Source: Archivesica marissinica (Eukaryota > Mollusca > Bivalvia > Venerida > Vesicomyidae). From it: a stretch of 64,000 nt of DNA. The position numbers were made by a program, and so were the translations under genes. The DNA lies in the NCBI GenBank assembly GCA_014843695.1, contig CM026393.1, forward strand, positions 3,814,615-3,878,614, in the 5' to 3' direction. The notes beneath the pieces are model-generated. The model did not search any database, had not been told where the DNA came from, and worked only from the letters and a program-made list of their open reading frames with translations. Positions 13,261 to 24,430 of the stretch are shown here, piece by piece. Each line of letters opens with the position of its first letter. Positions within the stretch are counted from its first letter, which is position 1.

Positions 13261-13390
13261 CTGAATGTATCAAAACAACAAACATTAGGTTACATATCAA
13301 CATCAATAAAACAAACCAATCGGCAACCTTCTTCAGTAAGTATATAAGATGGAAATATTATTGGAGCACAACCGATTCTATAGCACTATA

Positions 13391-13587
13391 TAGTTTATAT
13401 AAATTTATTTTAACTCAATTGCGAAACAAGTTCTTATAACTTATATTAATCACTCTTGAGACCTGATGAAATCCATCGCCACGAGGGAGAGAAGAGGCAT
13501 GTGGAATTTCAGCGGGGCTCGAACTCTGGGCCTAACCCACATGAAGCGAACGCGCTACCACTGAGCTATCACGACTTGTATATTGTA
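13391..13587 (-). mobile_element. tRNA-derived SINE with 12-bp target-site duplication
   Basis: On the minus strand the head reads GTCGTGATAGCTCAGTGG (box A) and GAGTTCGAGCCCCG (box B). The body has CCTCTTCTCTCCCTCGTGG and the tail GATTAATATAAGTTA, then CGCAATTGAG. Identical 12-bp direct repeats TATAGCACTATA flank it at 13379-13390 and 13588-13599. It belongs to the same family as the copy at 35423-35661. It inserted in the OAT intron just downstream of the exon-derived 59-bp array. Confidence 0.88.
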
Positions 13588-13610
13588 TATAGCACTATAC
13601 ATATGCTTTA

Positions 13611-14086
13611 ACTTACCTGCAGGACTCCCTGGGAGAGAGCTTTACCAAGAATCAACAAGTCTTGCTATAACTTACCTGCAGGACTCCACGGGAGAAAGCT
13701 TAATCAAGAATCAACAAGTCTTGCTTTAACTTACAGGCATGACTCCACCGGAGAAAGCTTTACCAAGAATCAACAAGTCTTGCTATAACTTACAGGCAGG
13801 ACTCCACCGGAGAGAGCTTTACCAAGAATCAACAAGTCCTGCTATAACTTACAGGCAGGACTCCACGGGAGAAAGCTTTACCAAGGATCAACAAGTCGTG
13901 CTATAACTTACAGGCAGGATTCGCCGGGAGAGCTTTACCAAGAATCAACAAGTCTTGCTATAACTTACAGGCAGGACTCCACGGGAGAGAGCTTTACCAA
14001 GAATCAACAAGTCTTGCTATAACTTACAGGCAGGACTCCACCGGAGAGAGCTTTACCAAGAATCAACAAGTCTTGCTATAACTTAC
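13611..14086 (-). repeat. 59-bp minisatellite made of the OAT PLP-lysine exon end plus its 5' splice site
   Basis: Each unit on the minus strand is 45 nt of exon (15 codons, [16 protein letters not shown]) plus 14 nt of intron (GTAAGTTATAGCAA). Nine donors (ACTTAC on plus) lie at 14081 (native), 14022, 13963, 13906, 13847, 13788, 13729, 13670 and 13611. All keep a perfect GTAAGT. The last codon before the donor is CCG in the native exon, CCT in most copies and CAG in the two most distal. Eight extra copies of the peptide with the catalytic lysine therefore exist as DNA. Confidence 0.95.
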
Positions 14087-14165
14087 CGGAAGGACTCCAC
14101 CGGAGAGAGCTTTACCAAGAATCAACATGTCTGGCTTCACATTCTCATGATCTACAGCCAATCTC
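14087..14165 (-). CDS. OAT: Ornithine aminotransferase, exon with the PLP-lysine
   Basis: The exon is 79 nt (1 nt completing a codon plus 26 codons). It encodes [13 protein letters not shown], then [13 protein letters not shown]. Animal OAT has [27 protein letters not shown] here. The lysine of GKALSGG is the residue that forms the Schiff base with pyridoxal phosphate (Lys292 in human OAT). The acceptor is ACATTATTGCAG at 14166 and the donor GTAAGT at 14086. The exon continues in frame into the one at 13147-13260. The upstream exons, including the DEIQTG motif that should come immediately before, are not found between here and 28 kb. They may lie in the gap or elsewhere. Retention past the donor gives VSYSKTC and a TGA stop. 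Confidence 0.96.
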
Positions 14166-14441
14166 CTGCAATAATGTTATGGTATTGAGAAAAATATGTT
14201 AACAACTTAAAACCCCAAAGCAGCTTTCATTACTTACTAAAAATACATTCCTATTACAAATACTTGGGGGAGAGCACTAGCTAATGTTGGTAAAACTTGT
14301 TGCCCAACCCATTTGCTTATACATTTTTATTCTCAGTGTTCAAGTATAAATATAGCATACAATTGTATCATTTTGTTCATAAATTTATCATGTTTATATC
14401 TGTAATTGTACCGTATATAAAATAAGTAAAATAAAATATGA
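14166..14441. other. OAT intron or flank, no feature seen
   Basis: AT-rich unique sequence upstream (in gene direction) of the PLP-lysine exon. It ends at a TTAA (14442-14445), 4 bp before the first 40-bp unit. Confidence 0.5.
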
Positions 14442-14449
14442 TTAAAACA

Positions 14450-17400
14450 TTCCCTCATAGAAGCACCTCGTGACGCCATTACCAATACTTTCCCTCATAG
14501 AAGCACCTCGTGACGCCATTACCAATACTTTCCCTCATAGAAGCACCTCGTGACGCCATTACCAATACTTTCCCTCATAGAAGCACCTCGTGACGCCATT
14601 ACCAATACTTTCCCTCATTAGAAGCACCCACCCAACCAAACCCCAAAACACCCACCCAACCAAACCCCAAGAAGCACTCGTGACGCCATTACCAATACTT
14701 TCCCTCATAGAAGCACCTCGTGACGCCATTACCATACTTTCCCTCATAGAAGCACCTCGTGACGCCATTACCAATACTTTCCCTCATAGAAGCCCTCGTG
14801 ACGCATTACCAATACTTTCCCTCATAGAAGCACCTCGTGACGCCATTACCAATACTTTCCCTCATAGAAGCACCTCGTGACGCCATTACCAATACTTTCC
14901 CTCATAGAAGCACCTCGTGACGCCATTACCAATACTTTCCCTCATAGAAGCACCTCGTGACGCCATTACCAATACTTTCCCTCATGAAGCACCTCGTGAC
15001 GCCATTACCAATACTTTCCCTCATAGAAGCACCTCGTGACGCATTACCAATACTTTCCCTCATAGAAGCACCTCGTGACGCCATTACCAATACTTTCCCT
15101 CATAGAAGCACCTCGTGACGCCATTACCAATACTTTCCCTTCCCTCATGAAGCACCTCGTGACGCCATTACCATACTTTTCCTCATGAAGCACCTCGTGA
15201 CGCCATTACAATACTTTCCCTCATGAAGCACCTCGTGACGCCATTACCAATACTTTCCCTCATAGAAGCACCTCGTGACGCCATTACCAATACTTTCCCT
15301 CATGAAGCACCTCTTGACGCCATTACCAATACTTTCCTCCTAGAAGCACCTCGTGACGCCATTACCAATACTTTCCCTCATAGAAGCACCTCGTGACGCC
15401 ATTACCAATACTTTCCCTCATGAAACACCTCTTGACGCCATTACCAATACTTTCCCTCATGAAGCACCTCGTGACGCCATTACCAATACTTTCCCTCATG
15501 AAGCACCTCGTGACGCCATTACCAATACTTTCCCTCATAGAAACACCTCGTGACGCCATTACCAATACTTTCCCTCATAGAAGCACCTCGTGACGCCATT
15601 ACCAATACTTTTCCCTCATAGAAGCACCTCGTGACGCCATTACCAATACTTTCCCTCATAGAAGCACCTCGTGACGCCATTACCAATACTTTCCCTCATA
15701 GAAGCACCTCTTGACGCCATTACCAATACTTTCCCTCATAGAAGCACCTCGTGACGCCATTACCAATACTTTCCCTCATAGAAGCACCTCGTGACGCCAT
15801 TACAAAACTTTCCCTCATAGAAGCACCTCTTGACGCCATTACCAATACTTTCCCTCATAAAGCAGCACCTCGTGACGCCATTACCAATACTTTCCCCATA
15901 GAAGCACCTCGTGACGCCATTACCAATACTTTCCCTCATGAAGCACCTCTTGACGCCATTACCAATACTTTCCCTCATAGAAGCACCTCGTGACGCCATT
16001 ACCAATACTTTCCCTCATAGAAGCACCTCGTGACGCCATTACCAATACTTTCCCTCATAGAAGCACTCTTGACGCCATTACCAATACTTTCCCTCATGAA
16101 GCACCTCGTGACGCCATTACCAATACTTTCCCTCATAGAAGCACCTCGTGACGCCATTACCAATACTTTCCCTCATAGAAGCAACCTCGTGACGCCATTA
16201 CCATACTTTCCCTCATAGAAGCACCCGTGACGCCATTACCAATACTTTCCCTCATGAAGCACCTCGTGACGCCATTACCAATACTTTCCCTCATGAAGCA
16301 CCTCGTGACGCCATTACCAATACTTTCCCTCATGAAGCACCTCGTGACGCCATTACCAATACTTTCCCTCATAGAAGCACCTCGTGACGCCATTACCAAT
16401 ACTTTCCCTCATAGAAGCACCTCGTGACGCCATTACCAATACTTTCCCTCATAGAAGCAGCACCTCTGACGCCATTACCAATACTTTCCCTCATAGAAGC
16501 ACCCTCGTGACGCCATTACCAATACTTTCCTCATAGAAGCACCTCGTGACGCCATTACCAATACTTCCCTCATAGAAGCACCTCTTGACGCCATTACCAA
16601 TACTTTCCCTCATAGAAGCACCTCTTGACGCCATTACAATACTTTCCCTCATAGAAGCACCTCGTTGACGCCATTACCAATACTTTCCCTCATGAAGCAC
16701 CTCGTGACGCCATTACCAATACTTTCCCTCATAGAAGCACCTCGTGACGCCATTACCAATACTTTCCCTCATAGAAGCACCTCGTGACGCCATTACCAAT
16801 ACTTTCCCTCATAGAAGCACCTCGTGACGCCATTACCAATACTTTCCCTCATAGAAGCACCTCGTGACGCCATTACCAATACTTTCCCTCATAGAGCACT
16901 CGTGACGCCATTACCAATACTTTCCCTCATGAAGCACCTCTGACGCCATTACCAATACTTTCCCTCATAGAAGCCCTCGTGACGCCATTACCAATACTTT
17001 CCCTCATAGAAGCACCTCGTGACGCCATTACCAATACTTTCCCTCATAGAAGCACCTCGTGACGCCATTACCAATACTTTCCCTCATAGAAGCACCTCGT
17101 GACGCCATTACCAATACTTTCCCTCATAGAAGCACCTCGTGACGCCATTACCAATACTTTCCCTCATAGAAGCACCTCGTGACGCCATTACCAAACTTTC
17201 CCTCATAGAAGCACCTCTTGACGCCATTACCAATACTTTCCCTCATGAAGCACCTCTTGACGCCATTACCAATACTTTCCCTCATGAAGCACCTCGTGAC
17301 GCCATTACCAATACTTTCCCTCATGAAGCACCTCGTGACGCCATTACCATACTTTCCCTCATGAAGCACCTCGTGACGCCATTACCAATACTTTCCCTCA

Positions 17401-20086
17401 TAGAAGCACCTCGTGACGCCATTACCAATACTTTCCCATAGAAGCACTCGTGACGCCATTACCAATACTTTCCCTCATAGAAGCAGCACCTCTTGACGCC
17501 ATTACCAATACTTTCCCTCATAGAAGCACCTCTTGACGCCATTACCAATACTTTCCCTCATAGAAGCACCTCTTGACGCCATTACCAATACTTTCCTCAT
17601 AGAAGCACCTCTTGACGCCATTACCAATACTTTCCCTCATAGAAGCACCTCTTGACGCCATTACCAATACTTTCCCTCCCTCATAGAAGCACCTCGTGAC
17701 GCCATTACCAATACTTTCCTCATGAAGCACCTCTTGACGCCATTACCAATACTTTCCCTCATAGAAGCACCTCGTGACGCCATTACCAATACTTTCCCTC
17801 ATAGAAGCACCTCGTGACGCCATTACCAATACTTTCCCTCATAGAAGCACCTCGTGACGCCATTACCAATACTTTCCTCATGAAGCACCTCGTGACGCCA
17901 TTACCAATACTTTCCTCCCTCATGAAGCACCTCGTGACGCCATTACCATACTTTCCTCATGAAGCACCTCGTGACGCCATTACCAATACTTTCCCTCATA
18001 GAAGCACCTTTGACGCCATTACCAATACTTTCCCTCATAGAAGCACCTCGTGACGCCATTACCAATACTTTCCCATAGAAAGCACCTCTTGACGCCATTA
18101 CCAATACTTTCCCTCATAGAAGCACCTCTTGACGCCATTACCAATACTTCCCTCATAGAAGCAACCTCTTGACGCCATTACCAATACTTTCCCTCATAGA
18201 AGCACCTCTTGACGCCCATTACCATACTTTCCCTCATAGAAGCACCTCTTGACGCCATTACCAATACTTTCCCTCATAGAAGCACCTCTTGACGCCATTA
18301 CCAATACTTTCCCTCATAGAAGCACCTCTTGACGCCATTACCAATACTTTCCCCTCATAGAAGCACCTCTTGACACCATTACCATACTTTCCCTCATAGA
18401 AGCACCTCTTGACGCCATTACCAATACTTTCCCTCATAGAAGCACCTCTTGACGCCATTACCAATACTTTCCCTCATAGAAGCACCTCTTGACGCCATTA
18501 CCAATACTTTCCCTCATAGAAGCACCTCTTGACGCCATTACCATACTTTCCCTCATAGAAGCACCTCTTGACGCCATTACCAATACTTTCCCTCATAGAA
18601 GCACCTCTTGACCCCATTACCAAACTTTCCCCATAGAAGCACCTCTTGACGCCATTACCAATACTTTCCCTCATAGAAGCACCTCTTGACGCCATTACCA
18701 ATACTTTCCCTCATAGAAGCACCTCTTGACGCCATTACCATACTTTCCCTCATAGAAGCACCTCTTGACGCCATTACCAATACTTTCCCTCATAGAAGCA
18801 CCTCTTGACGCCATTACCAATACTTTCCCTCATAGAAGCACCTCTTGACGCCATTACCAATACTTTCCCTCATAGAAGCACCTCGTGACGCCATTACCAA
18901 TACTTTCCCTCATAGAAGCACCTCGTGACGCCATTACCAATACTTTCCCTCATAGAAGCACCTCTTGACGCCATTACCAATACTTTCCCTCATAGAAGCA
19001 CCTCGTGACGCCATTACCAATACTTTCCCTCATAGAAGCACCTCGTGACGCCATTACCAATACTTTCCCTCATAGAAGCACCTCGTGACGCCATTACCAA
19101 TACTTTCCCTCATAGAAGCACCTCGTGACGCCATTACCAATACTTTCCCTCATAGAAGCACCTCGTGACGCCATTACCAATACTTTCCCTCATAGAAGCA
19201 CCTCGTGACGCCATTACCAATACTTTCCCTCATAGAAGCACCTCGTGACGCCATTACCAATACTTTCCCTCATAGAAGCACCTCGTGACGCCATTACCAA
19301 TACTTTCCCTCATAGAAGCACCTCGTGACGCCATTACCAATACTTTCCCTCATAGAAGCACCTCGTGACGCCATTACCAATACTTTCCCTCATAGAAGCA
19401 CCTCGTGACGCCATTACCATACTTTCCCTCATAGAAGCACCTCTTGACGCCATTACCAATACTTTCCCTCATAGAAGCACCTCGTGACGCCATTACCAAT
19501 ACTTTCCCTCATAGAAGCACCTCGTGACGCCATTACCAATACTTTCCCTCATAGAAGCACCTCGTGACGCCATTACCAATACTTTCCCTCATAGAAGCAC
19601 CTCGTGACGCCATTACCAATACTTTCCCTCATAGAAGCACCTCGTGACGCCATTACCAATACTTTCCCTCATAGAAGCACCTCGTGACGCCATTACCAAT
19701 ACTTTCCCTCATAGAAGCACCTCGTGACGCCATTACCAATACTTTCCCTCATAGAAGCACCTCGTGACGCCATTACCAATACTTTCCCTCATAGAAGCAC
19801 CTCGTGACGCCATTACCAATACTTTCCCTCATAGAAGCACCTCGTGACGCCATTACCAATACTTTCCCTCATAGAAGCACCTCGTGACGCCATTACCAAT
19901 ACTTTCCCTCATAGAAGCACCTCGTGACGCCATTACCAATACTTTCCCTCATAGAAGCACCTTGTGACGCCATTACCAATACTTTCCCTCATAGAAGCAC
20001 CTCGTGACGCCATTACCAATACTTTCCCTCATAGAAGCAGCACCTCGTGACGCCATTACCAATACTTTCCCTCATAGAAGCACCTC
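14450..20086. repeat. 40-bp minisatellite, about 140 copies, running into the gap
   Basis: The unit is TTCCCTCATAGAAGCACCTC plus GTGACGCCATTACCAATACT. A CTCTTGACG variant dominates between about 17460 and 18880. Many units have single-base drop-outs (ACCATACT, CATGAAGC) from 15 to 18.7 kb, whereas 18.8-20.0 kb is almost perfect. The array begins 4 bp after a TTAA, exactly as the single-copy TTAA element at 35909 does, so the unit is probably the terminal ~40 bp of such an element. A foreign CCCACCCAACCAAACCCC block duplicated at 14625-14672 looks like an assembly defect. Confidence 0.95.
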
Positions 20087-21086
20087 NNNNNNNNNNNNNN
20101 NNNNNNNNNNNNNNNNNNNNNNNNNNNNNNNNNNNNNNNNNNNNNNNNNNNNNNNNNNNNNNNNNNNNNNNNNNNNNNNNNNNNNNNNNNNNNNNNNNNN
20201 NNNNNNNNNNNNNNNNNNNNNNNNNNNNNNNNNNNNNNNNNNNNNNNNNNNNNNNNNNNNNNNNNNNNNNNNNNNNNNNNNNNNNNNNNNNNNNNNNNNN
20301 NNNNNNNNNNNNNNNNNNNNNNNNNNNNNNNNNNNNNNNNNNNNNNNNNNNNNNNNNNNNNNNNNNNNNNNNNNNNNNNNNNNNNNNNNNNNNNNNNNNN
20401 NNNNNNNNNNNNNNNNNNNNNNNNNNNNNNNNNNNNNNNNNNNNNNNNNNNNNNNNNNNNNNNNNNNNNNNNNNNNNNNNNNNNNNNNNNNNNNNNNNNN
20501 NNNNNNNNNNNNNNNNNNNNNNNNNNNNNNNNNNNNNNNNNNNNNNNNNNNNNNNNNNNNNNNNNNNNNNNNNNNNNNNNNNNNNNNNNNNNNNNNNNNN
20601 NNNNNNNNNNNNNNNNNNNNNNNNNNNNNNNNNNNNNNNNNNNNNNNNNNNNNNNNNNNNNNNNNNNNNNNNNNNNNNNNNNNNNNNNNNNNNNNNNNNN
20701 NNNNNNNNNNNNNNNNNNNNNNNNNNNNNNNNNNNNNNNNNNNNNNNNNNNNNNNNNNNNNNNNNNNNNNNNNNNNNNNNNNNNNNNNNNNNNNNNNNNN
20801 NNNNNNNNNNNNNNNNNNNNNNNNNNNNNNNNNNNNNNNNNNNNNNNNNNNNNNNNNNNNNNNNNNNNNNNNNNNNNNNNNNNNNNNNNNNNNNNNNNNN
20901 NNNNNNNNNNNNNNNNNNNNNNNNNNNNNNNNNNNNNNNNNNNNNNNNNNNNNNNNNNNNNNNNNNNNNNNNNNNNNNNNNNNNNNNNNNNNNNNNNNNN
21001 NNNNNNNNNNNNNNNNNNNNNNNNNNNNNNNNNNNNNNNNNNNNNNNNNNNNNNNNNNNNNNNNNNNNNNNNNNNNNNNNNNNNNN
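20087..21086. other. Assembly gap of 1000 N
   Basis: Exactly 1000 N, the usual placeholder for a scaffold join of unknown size. It separates the 40-bp array from the ACTG microsatellite, so the true distance between OAT and glass is unknown. Confidence 0.99.
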
Positions 21087-22103
21087 ACTGACTGACTGAC
21101 TGACTGACTGACTGACTGACTGACTGACTGACTGACTGGCTGACTGACTGACTGACTGACTGACTGACTGACTGACTGACTGACTGACTGACTGACTGAC
21201 TGACTGACTGACTGACTGACTGACTGACTGACTGGCTGGCTGACTGACTGACTGACTGACTGACTGACTGGCTGGCTGGCTGGCTGACTGACTGACTGAC
21301 TGGCTGGCTGGCTGACTGACTGACTGACTGACTGGCTGGCTGGCTGCTGACTGACTGACTGACTGACTGACTGGCAGGCTCTGACTGACTGACTGACTGA
21401 CTGACTGACTGACTGACTGACTGACTGACTGGCTGGCTGACTGACTGACTGACTAACTGACTGACTGGCTGGCTGGCTGACTGACTGGCTGGCTGGCTGA
21501 CTGACTGACTGACTGACTGGCAGGCTGGCTGGCTGACTGACTGACTGGCTGGCTGAATGACTGACTGACTGACTGACTGGCTGGCTGGCTGGCTGCTGGC
21601 TGGCTGGCTGACTGGCTGGCTGGCAGGCTCTGACTGACTGACTGACTGACTGACTGACTGACTGACTGACTGACTGACTGACTGACTGACTGACTGACTG
21701 ACTGACTGACTGACTGACTGACTGACTGACTGACTGACTGGCTGGCTGGCTGACTGACTGACTGACTGGCAGGCTCTGACTGACTGACTGACTGACTGAC
21801 TGACTGACTGACTGACTGACTGACTGACTAACTGACTGACTGACTGGCAGGCTCTGACTGACTGACTGACTAACTGACTGACTGACTGACTGACTGACTG
21901 ACTGACTGACTGACTGACTGACTGACTGACTGACTGACTGACTGACTGACTGACTGACTGACTGACTGACTGACTGACTGACTGACTGACTGACTGACTG
22001 ACTGACTGGCATGCTCTGACTGACTGACTGACTGACTGACTGACTGACTGACTGACTGACTGACTGACTGACTGACTGACTGACTGACTGACTGACTGAC
22101 TGA
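21087..22103. repeat. (ACTG)n tetranucleotide microsatellite, about 1 kb
   Basis: Near-perfect ACTG repeats, with interspersed GGCT variants (21235-21780) and occasional GGCAGGCTCT interruptions. The minus-strand open frame of Ser-Gln/Val-Ser repeats is an artefact. Confidence 0.97.
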
Positions 22104-22631
22104 AGCTAATGACGACTGGTGGGGTTTCTAGTTAGTAACGTTTCTGTTTAACGTTTAAATTTATTGGATTTTGTTTTTCTATGTTATTTAACCCACACAG
22201 TTGCCTGTAATCAAGTACCTGCCGACCGGCGTCTCCCTGCCTGCTGGTTTTATATTCTCGAGATCGCGCACCATGCAGCCGACAATCTAATAAATACTTC
22301 ACTGCTGCAAACACTGCACGTCCAGCGGAATAACCAACATATCGTTTCTCAAATTACACCTTCAAATATCTCTTATCCACTTTTTAATTATCACGCTCCT
22401 TAATGACGTTGATTGTCTGACTTTTGTTCGATTAATGTTCCGTTGTGTTCATATGTGCTCCTCTTCTTCATCCAAACAAACGTGCACGTGCTGAACGTGA
22501 ATGAACGCTGATCGCGCACGTTTTGATCTTCCGGGAAAAGAAACTTGGTGACAAATTACTGTAGAATTCATTGGAATTGTGACTTTGTTGTTAAACATAA
22601 CAACCTCTTTCCTGCTTGAATTATTGGCGGT
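22104..22631. other. Unique sequence, no gene recognised
   Basis: Mixed-composition sequence with short chance open frames on both strands. No exon of OAT or glass was recognised. Confidence 0.4.
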
Positions 22632-23644
22632 CAGTGGCGTAGCTAGGGCATAATTTGCAATGTGGCACATGAAAGGGCACAGCCACAATGTACAGTCAGG
22701 GGGAACACATTTTAAGGCTAAAATATTTTTGAAACTACAAGATTTCAGTTAAATAACAATTTTTATGCGAATGAATATCCTTGGAACTATTTTCAGACTC
22801 CCAAACTATTTAAACGAAGGCACCATGCTTGTGCAATCTTTTATCGATTCCACATACATTGAATACTGTAAACAATATTTTCACATAACTACAATTTGTT
22901 TTCTTCTGTATCTCAACCAGGTGACAATTCTACACATCTGAACACCTGATAATTTCTGTTGTAAGTTGAAAAGTAATATATATGTACATGTATATGCATA
23001 TCGATGTATGTATATATGTATGTATGTGTATAGATATATGTGTGCAGGTGTGTATGTGTATATAGAAAGATATGCACATAGCCATTTAATAACCATTTAG
23101 TATGTATTGGTAAAGGCTATAAGAATGTGTTGATAATGCGCAATGTAATAGTACATTGTATACACAATATTGTCACAAATTGTATGTAAAATTTGTATAT
23201 TATGTAAATGTGCAACTCTCCCTTTATAGTGGAGGAATAAAAGAATATATATATATATAGGCCTACATGTAATTGTGTTCTTGCCACTATTATATTTAGA
23301 TTTTATCGCAACAATACATATGCTCTTAAAATATATTATATTTAGTCTATTTCTCACAACAAATTTATTTTCAGAAACTACAAATAATTCCTGCAACGAT
23401 AGTTTATTACTGTGCAAGTCAGGAGCGTAGCTAGCCAGTTTATTACTGTGCAAGTCAGGAGCGTAGCTAGCCAGTTTATTACTGTGCAAGTCAGGAGCGT
23501 AGCTAGCCAGTTTTACTTTGTTGGCACGACTAATACATTTTGGCACCGACTGTACCATGGTGTTGGAAGGGTTCTGGGTCCGCTCTCCCATGTTCATTGG
23601 AGGGGCACATACCCCGTGAACCCTCCCCCATAGTTACGACATTG
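22632..23644. mobile_element. Non-autonomous hAT-like element, about 1.0 kb
   Basis: The left end reads CAGTGGCGTAGCTAGGG. The right end, reverse-complemented, reads CAATGTCGTAACTATGGG, which matches at 13 of the first 17 positions. Flanking 8-mers TTGGCGGT (22624-22631) and TTCGCGGT (23645-23652) agree at 7 of 8 positions, as expected for an old 8-bp hAT target duplication. The interior has no transposase reading frame. It contains TATG-rich microsatellite sequence at 22975-23065 and a 36-bp triplication at 23401-23508. Confidence 0.6.
23401..23508. repeat. 36-bp triplication with a transposon-end-like motif
   Basis: Three perfect copies of AGTTTATTACTGTGCAAGTC plus AGGAGCGTAGCTAGCC. The second half resembles the terminal CAGTGGCGTAGCTAGG motif of the surrounding hAT-like element, so the unit seems to join flank and terminus of a nested copy. 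Confidence 0.9.
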
Positions 23645-23652
23645 TTCGCGGT

Positions 23653-24148
23653 AGCATGTGAATGTGATATGCGGGGTAGGGGATAAGCTGAGGAAAATGG
23701 AACAGAAAATATAAATATATGGTCCTATTTAAAATAAAAATCTAGAACCAAGCCATATCATATATATACTATGGAAGACTACGTTTTATTTGCATATAAA
23801 ATTATAATACATCTTTATTTAATTCCAGATATGCGATATTCAATAGATAGAGAGACATGGTAGATTAATAGTACACGACATAGATATATTATATTAAATG
23901 TCATTCAGTTTTCAAGCACATGAGGACACACATATTATAACATATAATTTAACCAGCAGTGCACAAATAATACTCCTGCTATGACACGCACACATAGAAA
24001 ATTGTTCATCCATGTTTTCATACTTTTATTTATCGTCGCCTCTTGGCCTCCAGTTGTATATTAATCATTTTATTATGTGTGGGGTTAGTGCAAGAAGACG
24101 CTCCAATTCCCGAAGCAACCCTGGTTGTGTGTGTGTGTGTGTGTGTTT
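23653..24148. other. AT-rich sequence with a partial SINE and a short GT run
   Basis: Mostly unique. Around 24030-24050 the motif TTTATTTATCGTCGCCTC repeats the tail of the SINE that follows, so a second partial copy lies here. A (GT)n tract is at about 24127-24146. Confidence 0.4.
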
Positions 24149-24430
24149 TACGTTTATTTATCGTCGCTTCCGGTTGCCCATATGAGCGACGCCTCCTGAA
24201 GAGATTATTCATTTTAGATGTTGGAGGATAGTGCAATGATACAGACAGAGACCCATTCCAGAGTCTCCTCTGGTTCTTTTACGTACACGGTGTAAAGCAC
24301 CGACACGAGACCTCGGTTTAACGTCCCGTCTGAAAGACTGTTAATTTTATTAGGGTCACACGGGGGATTGAACCTGCGATCCCTGGATTACCAGTCCAGC
24401 GTGTTACCACTGGACTATAGATCCGTCCTG
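24149..24430 (-). mobile_element. tRNA-derived SINE (second family)
   Basis: On the minus strand the head is TCTATAGTCCAGTGGTAACA (box A) with a tRNA-like anticodon arm CTGGACTGGTAATCCAG and GGTTCAATCC (box B). The body includes CCTAATAAAATTAACAGTC and ACCGAGGTCTCGTGTCGG, and it ends CGACGATAAATAAACGT. The acceptor and T stems do not pair properly, so this is a SINE head and not a working tRNA. An interrupted plus-strand copy lies at 35868-36432. Confidence 0.75.

Noticed and set aside
21087..22103. Serine-rich protein frame across the ACTG repeat and gap on the minus strand
   Set aside because: A tetranucleotide repeat gives a four-codon cycle in every frame, and the rest of the frame is N.
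24360..24430. Functional tRNA gene (Thr-like anticodon GGT) on the minus strand
   Set aside because: Acceptor and T stems do not pair, animals lack tRNA-Thr(GGT), and the sequence continues into a SINE body.
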